Source: Mucilaginibacter polytrichastri (GTDB lineage: Bacteria > Bacteroidota > Bacteroidia > Sphingobacteriales > Sphingobacteriaceae). From it: DNA of 64,000 nt. Below the pieces are notes generated by a model, which saw nothing but the letters and a program-made list of their open reading frames with translations, was not told the origin of the DNA and made no database searches. The translations under genes and the position numbers were made by a program. How positions within the stretch are numbered: position 1 is the stretch's first letter; every line of letters begins with the position of its first letter. The stretch lies in contig NZ_MPPL01000001.1 in assembly GCF_001911425.1 (NCBI RefSeq), positions 2,212,648-2,276,647 of the forward strand, written 5' to 3'. Below, in pieces: positions 17,297-26,178 of this stretch.

Positions 17297-18055
17297 ATGC
17301 CATTGACCCCGTTTATAAACCAGCCCTTTGATGCACCTGTTTGGCGCATGGAAATTGACGAAAGTACCGACACGCTTTTTGTTGAACTACGTGATACCAG
17401 CAACAAGCAGGTTAGCTTTGCAGCCATTGACCTGAACACCGGCAACACCAATTTTAAAGATCTTATAATGCCCGAACGCTGGCTAAGCAGTATAGAAACT
17501 GCCGGTAATGGCGTGTTGTTACTACACGGTTATCAGTCGGAATCTACCCCCATACATAAGGGGTTAACAGGCGTAAATAGTATTACCGGAAAAGTGCTTT
17601 GGACTGATTATAACATTAATTTTGAGCTACTTAACAGGCAAGGTATAATAGTTTATGATGCCCGTATACAACCCAAAAAACTGTACGCTATAGATACATA
17701 TACAGGGCAGCGAAAAGGCGCTTATGAGCCTGCGGATACAGGTATTGATAGTAGCATCGCGTTTCCCCAAGTAATCCAGGCAGATGACTTGCCTCCCGGA
17801 TTGTCTAATTTACAACCATATGGAAATGTAGTACATTATCTAAAGCACAATAACTTTAGAATTGTATCTTTGCACGCGCTTGATGGGAGCCATTTAACAC
17901 AACATTTATACCTGTTTGATAGGAACAACGAGTTGATATTTGACGATATAATGAATAACGATATACAAAAATTGCAACCCGAGGCGTTTATTAGTTATAA
18001 GAATAAACTGATCTGGTTAAAAAACCGGTCTGTAGTAAAAGTTTTAAACCTGTAA
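17297..18055 (+). CDS. DUF4905 family protein
   Basis: 252 residues from ATG 17297 (MPLTPFINQPFDAPVWRM). DUF4905 is a family largely confined to Sphingobacteriaceae and of unknown function. The sequence reads as repeated beta-blade-like segments (VWRMEIDESTDTLFVELRD, SITGKVLWTDYNINFELL, KKLYAIDTYTGQRKGAYE), so a propeller-like fold is inferred. No signal peptide. The stop lies 19 bases before the LysM gene, which probably shares its transcript. Confidence 0.75.
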   Translation: MPLTPFINQPFDAPVWRMEIDESTDTLFVELRDTSNKQVSFAAIDLNTGNTNFKDLIMPERWLSSIETAGNGVLLLHGYQSESTPIHKGLTGVNSITGKVLWTDYNINFELLNRQGIIVYDARIQPKKLYAIDTYTGQRKGAYEPADTGIDSSIAFPQVIQADDLPPGLSNLQPYGNVVHYLKHNNFRIVSLHALDGSHLTQHLYLFDRNNELIFDDIMNNDIQKLQPEAFISYKNKLIWLKNRSVVKVLNL

Positions 18056-18074
18056 ATACAGCATAAACCCCTTT

Positions 18075-19274
18075 ATGAGATTAAGAATATTATTACTATT
18101 TATATCATTTTCTGCCCTGTCTGCCTCATTGTTTGCCAACCCGGTTATCGATTCGGTTGGTGTAGAGAACCAGAACGGCAAAAAAATAATTTTACATAAG
18201 GTAGCCCTTAAAGAAACTTACTATGCTATTGCCCGCCGCTATAATGTAAAGCCGCAAGCCGTTATAAATTTTAATACTAATGCTGTTTTGCACGAGGGCG
18301 ACATTGTTAAAGTACCAACTGATATCCCCTTTACCCAGCATGTCGCCGCTACTCCTGTACAGCCCCCTTCCAATACTGCCGAAGCTGGTTCTGTTGTGCA
18401 ATATAAAGTAGCCCAGCACGAATATTTATACGGTATTGCTAAACGCTTTAATACCACAGTTGAGGATATAAAAAAGCTGAATAATCTGCAAAGCAATAAC
18501 CTTACCCCCGGCCAGCTCATTAACATACGCCAGGGTGCAGCTACGCAAACGCAGGTACCAACACCGGCACCTGTACAAAGCCAACCGGTAAGCCCGCCTG
18601 TAGCGCAACCAACTCCTGTAGCTGCACCACCGGTACAACAGGTGCAGCCACCAGCTAATACCGGCGAAAGCGGCACCATTGTACAGTATAAGGTTACCAA
18701 GCACGAATATTTATACAGTGTAGCCAAACGTTTTAACAGTACGGTTGAAGATATTAAACAACGCAATAATTTAAAAAGCAACAGCCTTAGCCCAGGCATG
18801 GTACTAAATATCTTACAGGGTGCCGCAACTGGAGCTACAGCACCCATTGTAAAACCTAATGAAACTTTCTCGGTGCAGGAGAAACCGGAAAAGAATGATA
18901 CCGTACCCCCGGCACGGCGCGATACCACCAATGTGGCTACCATGGCCGATAGCTTAAACGCCGAGCACCATGCGCCATCTAAATATGGCTTGTTTGAGAA
19001 AAACGAAAAAGGTGTGGCCACTACATTGGATGACCCAACCCTCGACCAAAATAAAAAACTGATATTACACCGTACCGCCCCTATTGGTACGGTAATTAAA
19101 ATTACCAACCCGATGACCAACCGTACTACTTTTGCAAAAGTAGTTGGTCGTTTTACAGACAACGAGTCGACTAAAGATGTTATATTAGTAATGACTAAGA
19201 GTGTTGCAGAATCGTTAGGTGCGCTTGATAAGCGTTTTCATGTAAATATCAGTTACGGCGTTCCGAATGAATAA
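18075..19274 (+). CDS. LysM-repeat protein with RlpA-like C-terminal domain
   Basis: 399 residues with a signal peptide (LLLFISFSALSASLFA). There are three LysM modules at residues ~37-85, ~110-155 and ~200-250, the last two near-identical (KxEYLYxxAKRFNxTVEDIK). They are linked by Pro/Gln-rich spacers. The C-terminal ~95 residues (GTVIKITNPMTNRTTFAKVVGRF, then a final ISYGVP) look like an RlpA-type double-psi beta barrel. It should bind periplasmic peptidoglycan. It overlaps the udk start by 8 bases. Confidence 0.85.
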   Translation: MRLRILLLFISFSALSASLFANPVIDSVGVENQNGKKIILHKVALKETYYAIARRYNVKPQAVINFNTNAVLHEGDIVKVPTDIPFTQHVAATPVQPPSNTAEAGSVVQYKVAQHEYLYGIAKRFNTTVEDIKKLNNLQSNNLTPGQLINIRQGAATQTQVPTPAPVQSQPVSPPVAQPTPVAAPPVQQVQPPANTGESGTIVQYKVTKHEYLYSVAKRFNSTVEDIKQRNNLKSNSLSPGMVLNILQGAATGATAPIVKPNETFSVQEKPEKNDTVPPARRDTTNVATMADSLNAEHHAPSKYGLFEKNEKGVATTLDDPTLDQNKKLILHRTAPIGTVIKITNPMTNRTTFAKVVGRFTDNESTKDVILVMTKSVAESLGALDKRFHVNISYGVPNE

Positions 19275-19926
19275 ACCTTATATTATTGGTATTGCCGGCG
19301 GAAGCGGATCTGGCAAAACTTTTTTTTTAAAGTGCTTTTTAGAACATTTTAATGCACATGAAGTGTGCCTTGTTTCGCAGGATGATTATTACATCCCTGT
19401 AGCACACAACATGACGCCAGAGGAAAACAGGCTCTACAATTTCGACCTGCCCGCTACCATAGATAATGCTCATTTTTTGGATGATATTCAAAAGCTGATG
19501 CGTTACGAAACCGTTTATAAGCAAGAGTATACATTTAACAACCCCAACGCCGTACCCAAAACGCTGGAGGTAAAACCCGCTCCTATTATTATTGTTGAAG
19601 GCCTATTTATCCTGCACTTTAAGGCAATTGCCGATCTGCTGGATATGAAGATCTTTATTGATACCGAAGAGCACGTAGCCCTGGAGCGCCGCCTAAAACG
19701 CGACCTGATAGAACGCGGCTATTCGCACGATGATGTGATGTATAAATGGCATAACCATGTACAGCCGGCCTACGAGGAGTACCTGCTGCCCTATAAAGAC
19801 GAGAGTGACAGGATCATCACCAATAACACCCATGTTGCCCAGGATATAATTGTAATTACAGAGGAAATCTCTAAAGATTTGCACAAGCAGATATTTCCGA
19901 ATCAAAGTGCTGAAAACGATATCTAA
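19267..19926 (+). CDS. udk: Uridine kinase
   Basis: 219 residues. Walker A is GGSGSGKT at 11-18; the family motifs QDDYY, NFDLPATIDN and IIVEGLFIL follow, then RRLKRDLIERG. It phosphorylates uridine and cytidine with ATP or GTP in pyrimidine salvage. The start overlaps the end of the LysM gene by 8 bases, so translation is probably coupled. It ends just before a long perfect terminator. Confidence 0.93.
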   Translation: MNKPYIIGIAGGSGSGKTFFLKCFLEHFNAHEVCLVSQDDYYIPVAHNMTPEENRLYNFDLPATIDNAHFLDDIQKLMRYETVYKQEYTFNNPNAVPKTLEVKPAPIIIVEGLFILHFKAIADLLDMKIFIDTEEHVALERRLKRDLIERGYSHDDVMYKWHNHVQPAYEEYLLPYKDESDRIITNNTHVAQDIIVITEEISKDLHKQIFPNQSAENDI

Positions 19927-19933
19927 ACCTTGT

Positions 19934-19965
19934 TTGTCATCCTATGCACAAGCATAGGATGACAA
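19934..19965. terminator. Bidirectional terminator / palindromic element
   Basis: TTGTCATCCTATGC-acaa-GCATAGGATGACAA, a perfect 14-bp stem with a 4-base loop, between the convergent udk and CoA-transferase genes. The GTCAT...ATGAC ends recall the dispersed palindromes elsewhere in the window. Confidence 0.8.
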
Positions 19966-19972
19966 CTTTATA

Positions 19973-20602
19973 TTAATCTACAAGCTTCCCTTTAGTTGCT
20001 TTTCTAATATCAACTAACGTTACGCCTGGCGCACATTCTACCACCTTGAAGCCGCCTTCGGGTAAAATATCAAATACCCCCAGCTCGGTCACTACTTTTT
20101 TAACGCAGTTTACGCCAGTAAGGGGTAAGGTACATTGGGGTAATAGTTTAGATTCTCCTTCTTTATTTACATGCTGCATGGCCACAATAATATTTTCTGC
20201 AGATGCTACCAGGTCCATTGCACCGCCCATGCCTTTCACCATTTTACCGGGTATTTTCCAGTTGGCTATGTCTCCGTTTTCCGATACCTCCATAGCGCCC
20301 AGGATGGTTAGGTTTACCTTTTTAGCACGAATCATCCCAAAACTCATAGCCGAGTCGAACACTGCCGAACCAGGCAGCATGGTAATGGTTTGTTTACCGG
20401 CGTTTATGGTATCAGCGTCTTCTTCGCCCGCAAACGGAAACGGCCCCATGCCCAGCAAGCCATTTTCTGATTGCAGTACCACGTCCATATCCGCAGGGAT
20501 GTAATTGGCAACCAGCGTTGGTATACCAATGCCCAGGTTTACGTAGTAGCCGTCTTTTATTTCGAGCGCTATGCGCCTGGCTATATCTTCTTTAGTCCAC
20601 AT
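19973..20602 (-). CDS. scoB: 3-oxoacid CoA-transferase, subunit B
   Basis: 209 residues from ATG 20602 (MWTKEDIARR). The SENGLLG motif carries the catalytic Glu that forms the glutamyl-CoA thioester. GIGIPTLVANYIP and GGAMDLVA are also family blocks. With subunit A it moves CoA between succinyl-CoA and acetoacetate or other 3-oxoacids. It follows the subunit A gene by 26 bases; an upstream TTG at 20611 is a less likely start. Confidence 0.95.
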   Translation of the reverse strand: MWTKEDIARRIALEIKDGYYVNLGIGIPTLVANYIPADMDVVLQSENGLLGMGPFPFAGEEDADTINAGKQTITMLPGSAVFDSAMSFGMIRAKKVNLTILGAMEVSENGDIANWKIPGKMVKGMGGAMDLVASAENIIVAMQHVNKEGESKLLPQCTLPLTGVNCVKKVVTELGVFDILPEGGFKVVECAPGVTLVDIRKATKGKLVD

Positions 20603-20628
20603 TATTTTCAAATTAACAAATCTTCAAA

Positions 20629-21318
20629 TCACCTCACTGTTCTTTTCTCAATACGCTTTTCATAGTTCTCACCCTGAAAAATGCGGTGCACATAAATGCC
20701 GGGCGTATGGATATGATCGGGGTCCAGCTCGCCGGGTTCAACCAGATGCTCCACTTCGGCAATGGTAATTTTGCCCGCCATGGCCATTACCGGGTTAAAA
20801 TTGCGAGCCGTTGATTTATAAATGAGATTGCCTGTAGTGTCCCCTTTCCAGGCTTTAACAATAGCGTAGTCGGCATCAAAAGCCATTTCCATCAGGTAAT
20901 CTTTGCCATTAAAATTACGGATCTCTTTACCTATGGCTATCTCTGTACCGATACCGGCCGGTGTGAAAATTGCAGGCATGCCGTATCCTGCTGCCATGCA
21001 GCGTGTAGCTAAAGTGCCTTGCGGAATGAGTTCTACCTCCAGTTCTCCGCTTAACAGTTGCCGTTCAAATTCGGCATTCTCCCCAACGTAAGATGCGATC
21101 ATTTTACGAACCTGGTGCTGCTTCAGCATCAGCCCAATGCCAAAATCATCCACACCGGCATTATTGGAGATACAGGTAAGATCTTTGATCCCGCTTTTAA
21201 CCAGGGCTTCAATGCATTTTTCGGGCAGGCCGCACAAGCCGAAACCACCAAGCATGAGTGTCATCCCATCCACAATTCCGGCAATGGCCGCTTCGGCACC
21301 GCTGACAACTTTATTCAT
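20629..21318 (-). CDS. scoA: 3-oxoacid CoA-transferase, subunit A
   Basis: 229 residues. The coenzyme A-binding Gly-rich motif LMLGGFGLCGLPE is near the N-terminus, followed by the CISNNAGVDDFGIGLML and EVELIPQGTLATRCMAAGYGMPAIFTPAGIGTE blocks typical of the A subunit. It forms an A2B2 complex with the product of the next gene and serves ketone-body and branched-chain catabolism. Both genes lie on the minus strand and form a two-gene operon ending at the perfect hairpin at 19934. Confidence 0.95.
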   Translation of the reverse strand: MNKVVSGAEAAIAGIVDGMTLMLGGFGLCGLPEKCIEALVKSGIKDLTCISNNAGVDDFGIGLMLKQHQVRKMIASYVGENAEFERQLLSGELEVELIPQGTLATRCMAAGYGMPAIFTPAGIGTEIAIGKEIRNFNGKDYLMEMAFDADYAIVKAWKGDTTGNLIYKSTARNFNPVMAMAGKITIAEVEHLVEPGELDPDHIHTPGIYVHRIFQGENYEKRIEKRTVR

Positions 21319-21481
21319 GAAATATTATAATTGGTTGTTTACGAAATTAAGTAATTGGCTGAGATGTTTTATATGAAACATCAACACATTGACTAATGAG
21401 CATTGCTTAATGACTAAATATTAACTATTATGAAACAATTCGAATTAATATGAGCTTATAACTATACTAATAATTACAGTC

Positions 21482-22045
21482 ATGAGCGCAGAAGAATATA
21501 ACAACCCGGAAAACACTGAAAACAGCGATAACAAGCCAAGGGCATACAAGGTAGAAGATGACGATAATATCGAAGAAAAAGACCTGAAACGCACTTATCT
21601 TTTTGGAAACGCCGAGATGGCCGATCCTGACACCGATGGTTACGAAAGCGAGGGTAGTGGCGGCGAAAACTTTGGTAAAAGTAATGTAACCACATCAGGC
21701 GACGATGCAGCCAACCCATCTCGCTATGCTGGTTATAGTAACGATTACTTTAAACGTACTGAGCCTAGCGAAGAGCACCCCGAGAACAGCAATTTTAAAC
21801 CAGCCCACCAGGAAGGCGCACCCACAAAAGATGGCCAGAGCCAGTCTGTTGATAGCAATATTTACCAGGAAGGAACTGCTGATTATGATGGCGGCACCCA
21901 ACAAAATGCACCCGGCAATGCCAACCCGGTACAAAATAAGGTTGGCGATGGCAACAAAAGTGAACCCGGCAAGGCCGAATGGAATACTGATTACGAAAGA
22001 GGCCCCGACTATGGGAGCAACAGCCCCGAAGAACGGGACATATAA
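21482..22045 (+). CDS. Hypothetical acidic disordered protein
   Basis: 187 residues, strongly hydrophilic and rich in Asp, Glu, Asn, Gly and Pro, with no signal peptide, membrane segment or recognised domain. One short ordered-looking segment is LKRTYLFGNAEMADPD near residue 35. The composition suggests a disordered cytoplasmic protein; stress-related roles are common for such proteins but this is a guess. The ATG at 21482 and the strong terminator after the stop support a real gene. Confidence 0.65.
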   Translation: MSAEEYNNPENTENSDNKPRAYKVEDDDNIEEKDLKRTYLFGNAEMADPDTDGYESEGSGGENFGKSNVTTSGDDAANPSRYAGYSNDYFKRTEPSEEHPENSNFKPAHQEGAPTKDGQSQSVDSNIYQEGTADYDGGTQQNAPGNANPVQNKVGDGNKSEPGKAEWNTDYERGPDYGSNSPEERDI

Positions 22046-22050
22046 AAATC

Positions 22051-22087
22051 TAATAAAAATGCCCCTATTTAAGGGGCATTTTTATTA
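22051..22087. terminator. Bidirectional intrinsic terminator
   Basis: TAATAAAAATGCCCCT-attta-AGGGGCATTTTTATTA, a perfect 16-bp stem. It serves the convergent acidic-protein and esterase genes and overlaps the end of the esterase. Confidence 0.92.
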
Positions 22088-23158
22088 CCATTTAATATTT
22101 TTCTCGATATAACTAATCAGGTCATCAGCCATGGCCTGTTGCTCGGCTTTGCTGGGATGCCCGTTTGTGTTTTTGTATGGAAAAAAGTGTGTTTTAATAC
22201 GGCTGTCATTTAAACGCTCAACCGCTTTGCTGATATATCCCGGCCATGGCGAACCCTCTTTGGTTGCGTCCATACTTCCGAGTGCGCAAATGATCTGTGC
22301 TTTTGGATACTTACTCTTTATGTTTTTAACCATATCATAGTAAGCGGCTATTATTTTTTCTGCACTTGGTGGCTGTGTACCAAAGCGATGCTTAAATTCA
22401 GGATTTTTAGGCTGAAGAACAAGCCACGAATCATTTTGAAAAAGATTGATCACGACCACATCGGGCGTATATTTAGTAAAGTCCCATTTGCTGTTTTCAT
22501 CTGTAGCATCCAGGCGGTCATACATCTCCGGCATAATCAGCGGAAACCAGCTTACCAATACACCAATGCCGCTTTTAGCAACACAACTATACTCCGCATC
22601 AAAATGGCGGGCTGTAATAGCCGCATAACTAACATAGTTATCTTCAAACGGGCTGTCGCTGCGGTCTTTACCTTCGATATCCAATACGGCATAACCACAG
22701 GTAATAGAGTTTCCGAAGAATTCAATTTTTCTTTTCTTAGTTGCAGGGGCCTCTGCTATTTTAGTCTTATCATTCAATTCAAATTGGTAGAACCAGGTTT
22801 TACCGAAAGCCCACTCGTTGCGTTTATAAAGTTGTAAATTATGGCGGCCAACAGGTAGGTGATCTGCCAATGTATACATATGCTTAGTGCTGTCCAATTT
22901 AATATCGGGCAATACCTTACCGTCCACAATTACTTTCATATAATTCTCGCCACCTTCATCTTTTAGCAGGGCCTTTACGCCTGTTCCGTTAAAGTTTATG
23001 GTAGCAGAATTTCCTGCCCAGCTTAGCACTGTTGCCGAATCTGTAATATTTACACGCCCCATGTAATGGATATGCGGATCATTATTTTTAATGATGGTTT
23101 GCGAATAAGCTTGTAAGCCTACAAAAGCAGCTAAAAGGGTGATCAAGTATTTTGCCAT
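22085..23158 (-). CDS. SGNH/GDSL esterase, carbohydrate esterase family 2-like (acetyl esterase)
   Basis: 357 residues with a signal peptide ending QAYSQ. Residues ~25-130 form a beta-sandwich, jelly-roll-like module (GRVNITDSATVLSWAGNSATINFNGTG). The SGNH domain follows with the nucleophile in FFGNSITCGYA, block III in NLFQND, and a C-terminal GHPSKAEQQ containing the catalytic His. This two-module layout is that of CE2 acetylxylan or glucomannan esterases. It should act in the periplasm or outside on acetylated glycans, alongside the GH genes elsewhere in the genome. Confidence 0.85.
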   Translation of the reverse strand: MAKYLITLLAAFVGLQAYSQTIIKNNDPHIHYMGRVNITDSATVLSWAGNSATINFNGTGVKALLKDEGGENYMKVIVDGKVLPDIKLDSTKHMYTLADHLPVGRHNLQLYKRNEWAFGKTWFYQFELNDKTKIAEAPATKKRKIEFFGNSITCGYAVLDIEGKDRSDSPFEDNYVSYAAITARHFDAEYSCVAKSGIGVLVSWFPLIMPEMYDRLDATDENSKWDFTKYTPDVVVINLFQNDSWLVLQPKNPEFKHRFGTQPPSAEKIIAAYYDMVKNIKSKYPKAQIICALGSMDATKEGSPWPGYISKAVERLNDSRIKTHFFPYKNTNGHPSKAEQQAMADDLISYIEKNIKW

Positions 23159-23175
23159 TTACATAATATGATTTG

Positions 23176-23260
23176 GTCATTGCAAGGTACAAAGCAATCT
23201 CGTCGTAAACCTATTCGATTTGTATAGCTACGAGATTGCCACGCTATCGCTCGCAATGAC
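23176..23260. repeat. Dispersed palindromic repeat (GTCATTGC...GCAATGAC)
   Basis: An 85-bp imperfect palindrome: GTCATTGCAAGGTACAAAGC...AATCTCGT at the left and ACGAGATTGCCACGCTATCG...GCAATGAC at the right. It sits between the esterase start and the mutS2 end. Elements of this GTCATTGCGAG type are repeated in many bacterial genomes. No coding capacity. Confidence 0.7.
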
Positions 23261-23273
23261 AATTAAATTTAAA

Positions 23274-25640
23274 CTATTTCAAATAAACATACGTAATACC
23301 ACTGCCGCCCCGGTCTGCGTGTTCATCTTCCATACGGCCAACCTGGTCGTATTTTTTCAAATAATCGCGGATCAGTTTACGGAGGATGCCATCACCTTTG
23401 CCATGCAGTATTTTTAATGAACCCACTCCCATCATCAATGCCCGGTCGAACAGTTTCTCAATGGCATGTACAGCGTCTTCGCCACGCATGCCACGTACAT
23501 CAATCTCCGGGCTAAAACTAGCCACATCACTGGTATGCGAACTGTAGATCTTCCGGATATCTTTAGGTACTTCTTTCCTGGAAATCTTTTGCACGCGTTT
23601 CTTTTTGGCTACTGTTCGCAGATCGCCAATGGCAATAATCACATTGTCCTTAGCAATCTCTATTACCTGCCCCGTGGTTTCAGAATCTACCAGTTTAACC
23701 CAGTCGCCGGGCTTAAGCTCTTCGCTTTCGGCATTGGCAGCAGGTTTGGCAACAACAGGTTTTACCGTATGCTTTTGTAGTTCCTGGTTTAGGTTTTCGC
23801 GCAACTTACGGGTAGTTTCCTTGTCAGCCTGGCTACTTTTTATCCCCGAAATCGTATTTTCTACCAGCTTGTTGGCATTCAGTATAATATTCTGTGCTTC
23901 CTGTTTCGCCTCGCGCATCAGTGCACGCTTGTTCTCTTCCAGAAAACCTTTCAGCTCCTCATTTTCGGCAAGTAGCTGGTTAACCCTGCGCTGCTGTTTA
24001 TCGAGCGAGGTTTTGGTATCGAAAATTTCTTTCTTCTCCCGTTCCAGGTCAACCAATAGCGTATCTACCTTTTTCTGAGTAAAACCCACTTTATTTTTAG
24101 CCAGGTTTAGTACGTTTTGCGGCAGGCCAATTTTTTGCGCTATTTCAAAAGCGTAAGAGCTACCGGGCTTGCCTACTTCTAAAATATAAAGCGGTTTCAT
24201 CTGCACATTATCAAACAGCATCGAAGCATTCTCGATACCCTCGGCATTGCTGGCAAAAATTTTAAGGTTGGAGTAGTGGGTAGTAACCATACCCCTCACC
24301 TTTTTATGATTTAATGATTCGAGCACGGCCTCGGCAATCGGGCCGCCAAATTGCGGGTCGGTACCGGTACCAAACTCATCAATCAATATCAGTGTTTTAC
24401 CGTTGGCCTGCTCCACAAAGTGTTTCATTTTAGACAGGTGGGCACTGTAAGTACTCAGGTCGCTTTCTATCGATTGGTCATCGCCTATATCGGCAAAAAT
24501 CTGTTTAAACGTCCCAACGGTACTATGTTCATCAGCAGGGATCAGTAAACCGGCCTGTACCATCATTTGCAGCAAACCAACGGTTTTCATACAAACAGAT
24601 TTACCACCGGCGTTAGGGCCCGATACCACCACAATGCGGGTACCCTCATCTATGGTAACATTAAGCGGTACCACGGTTTTCTTCTCTTTTTTAAAGCTGA
24701 GCGTTAGCAGCGGGTGGCGGGCATTAATTAATTTGATGCTGCCTTCATTACTTACCACCGGCATTTCGGCCTCTATATCAATGGCAAACAGTGCCTTGGC
24801 ACGCACAAAATCTAGTTTGGTAAGCAGACTGTGATAGGATAACAACAATGGCGCATAAGGCCTTAATTCGTCTGTAAGTGCGGTTAATATCTTTATGATC
24901 TCACGGCGGCGTTCAAATTCCAGATCACGCACCTGGTTGTTCAGCGTAAAAACTTCTTCGGGCTCCAGGTAAACGGTTTGGCCCGAGGCCGATTCGTCAT
25001 GTATAAAACCTTTAACTTTACGTTTGTTTTCGGCCAGTATAGGGATACATAAACGGCCATCTCTAATGGTTAAAGAACCATCTGCAGTCCAGCCGCTTGC
25101 TGTCGCACTTTTAAAAATCTGGTCTATCTTTTTACGGGCTTCCTGCTCGGCCTTAGAGATGCCAGCGGTAATATCCATCAGCTCGCGCGATGCATTAGGG
25201 CGTATTTTACCCTTGGCATCAATTACGGCATCTATCTTTTTAATAATAGCTTTCTCTATGGGCAAATGCTCAAATAAAGCTTCGAGGTTAGGATACAATC
25301 CTTCACGCTCGTTAAAGTAGCCGATTACGGCAAAAACAGTAGATAACGAAACCTGTGCCTGAAAAAACTCTTCTTCGCTTAAAAATGTGCCTTCTATCCG
25401 TATTTTGGCAGCCAGCGCTTTCAAATCATAAAAATGATTGATGGGTAGCACAGTATCGCTTTGCAGGATGCTTTTAAACTCGTTGGCCTGGTACAGAAAC
25501 TTACGAATCTGGTCAAAATTGCTCATCACCTGTATCCGGTCTACCATTTGCTGGCCCATAATGCTCAGGCAATGTGCTTTAATCAGTTCTTTTACCTCGG
25601 TAAATCCTAATTTATCAACGCTATTTTCCGGGTAAATCAT
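23274..25640 (-). CDS. mutS2: MutS2 family ATPase with Smr endonuclease domain
   Basis: 788 residues, usual length. After the clamp and lever helices the ATPase has Walker A GPNAGGKS at 341-348, the STYSAHL signature, Walker B LILIDEFGTGTDP and the TTHYSNLK switch. A coiled-coil (LDKQQRRVNQLLAENEELKGF) precedes the KOW-like segment and the C-terminal Smr domain (IDVRGMRGEDAV, LKILHGKGDGILRKLI). MutS2 acts on branched DNA and, in Bacillus, rescues collided ribosomes. Its ATG overlaps the stop of DUF4296 by one base. Confidence 0.96.
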   Translation of the reverse strand: MIYPENSVDKLGFTEVKELIKAHCLSIMGQQMVDRIQVMSNFDQIRKFLYQANEFKSILQSDTVLPINHFYDLKALAAKIRIEGTFLSEEEFFQAQVSLSTVFAVIGYFNEREGLYPNLEALFEHLPIEKAIIKKIDAVIDAKGKIRPNASRELMDITAGISKAEQEARKKIDQIFKSATASGWTADGSLTIRDGRLCIPILAENKRKVKGFIHDESASGQTVYLEPEEVFTLNNQVRDLEFERRREIIKILTALTDELRPYAPLLLSYHSLLTKLDFVRAKALFAIDIEAEMPVVSNEGSIKLINARHPLLTLSFKKEKKTVVPLNVTIDEGTRIVVVSGPNAGGKSVCMKTVGLLQMMVQAGLLIPADEHSTVGTFKQIFADIGDDQSIESDLSTYSAHLSKMKHFVEQANGKTLILIDEFGTGTDPQFGGPIAEAVLESLNHKKVRGMVTTHYSNLKIFASNAEGIENASMLFDNVQMKPLYILEVGKPGSSYAFEIAQKIGLPQNVLNLAKNKVGFTQKKVDTLLVDLEREKKEIFDTKTSLDKQQRRVNQLLAENEELKGFLEENKRALMREAKQEAQNIILNANKLVENTISGIKSSQADKETTRKLRENLNQELQKHTVKPVVAKPAANAESEELKPGDWVKLVDSETTGQVIEIAKDNVIIAIGDLRTVAKKKRVQKISRKEVPKDIRKIYSSHTSDVASFSPEIDVRGMRGEDAVHAIEKLFDRALMMGVGSLKILHGKGDGILRKLIRDYLKKYDQVGRMEDEHADRGGSGITYVYLK

Positions 25641-26134
25641 TAGTTGGTTTTATTTCTTATTTTACGTATCGAGTCAACTTGGGTAGGCCTCTTCAATTTT
25701 TTTAACTTACGCAGCGAATCGGTTTTTACAGCTGTATCGGTTTTTTTAGATTTGCTTATAGAATCAGTTTTTAATTTATCGATCTTAATCCGCACTTTAT
25801 TTAGTGAATCTGTTTTAGCAGTTAAGTTCAGCAATATCTGGTCATACATCTTTTCCATAGCATCTGGGTTGCCGGTGTAATACTCCATACTCTTCTTAAA
25901 CTGGGTGCTATCGGTATCGTATCGCTTAAACATGTCCAGGTATCTGGCAGTGCCATATTTATACAAGGTATCCGGGGCCTGGCTAACAGTATAAAGACTA
26001 CCGTCGATGATATGCACCTCTGTTAAAAGGTTAATCATCTTTTTGGGCGGTATAACGCCATTTGGCGTATCGTGATTGCTGCAAGCTGTAAAAAAAAGCA
26101 ATCCTAAAAAAAACAAGTTAATATAAATACGCAT
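25640..26134 (-). CDS. DUF4296 lipoprotein
   Basis: 164 residues with lipobox FFTACSNH (Cys near residue 18). The DUF4296 segment runs from PPKKMINLLTEVHIIDGSLY to about residue 110 and is typical of Bacteroidota. The C-terminal ~55 residues are a Lys/Asp/Ser-rich helical tail (KTDSISKSKKTDTAVKTDSL). Function unknown. It is the first gene of the minus-strand pair with mutS2 and is divergent from the YggS gene, 44 bases away. Confidence 0.8.
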   Translation of the reverse strand: MRIYINLFFLGLLFFTACSNHDTPNGVIPPKKMINLLTEVHIIDGSLYTVSQAPDTLYKYGTARYLDMFKRYDTDSTQFKKSMEYYTGNPDAMEKMYDQILLNLTAKTDSLNKVRIKIDKLKTDSISKSKKTDTAVKTDSLRKLKKLKRPTQVDSIRKIRNKTN

Positions 26135-26162
26135 TCTGTAAATTAGCGGCGGTTACTATTAG

Positions 26163-26170
26163 CAAAATTA
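26163..26170 (-). promoter_or_regulatory. Candidate -7 box (TAATTTTG)
   Basis: An exact match to the Bacteroidota -7 consensus TAnnTTTG on the minus strand, 28 bases upstream of the DUF4296 start. No clear -33 TTG at the usual spacing, so support is weak. Confidence 0.3.
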
Positions 26171-26178
26171 CGCATTTA

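Noticed and set aside
18239..19162. 307-codon minus-strand ORF across the LysM gene
   Set aside because: Shadow frame of the LysM/RlpA-like gene, produced by repeated Pro/Gln-rich codons.
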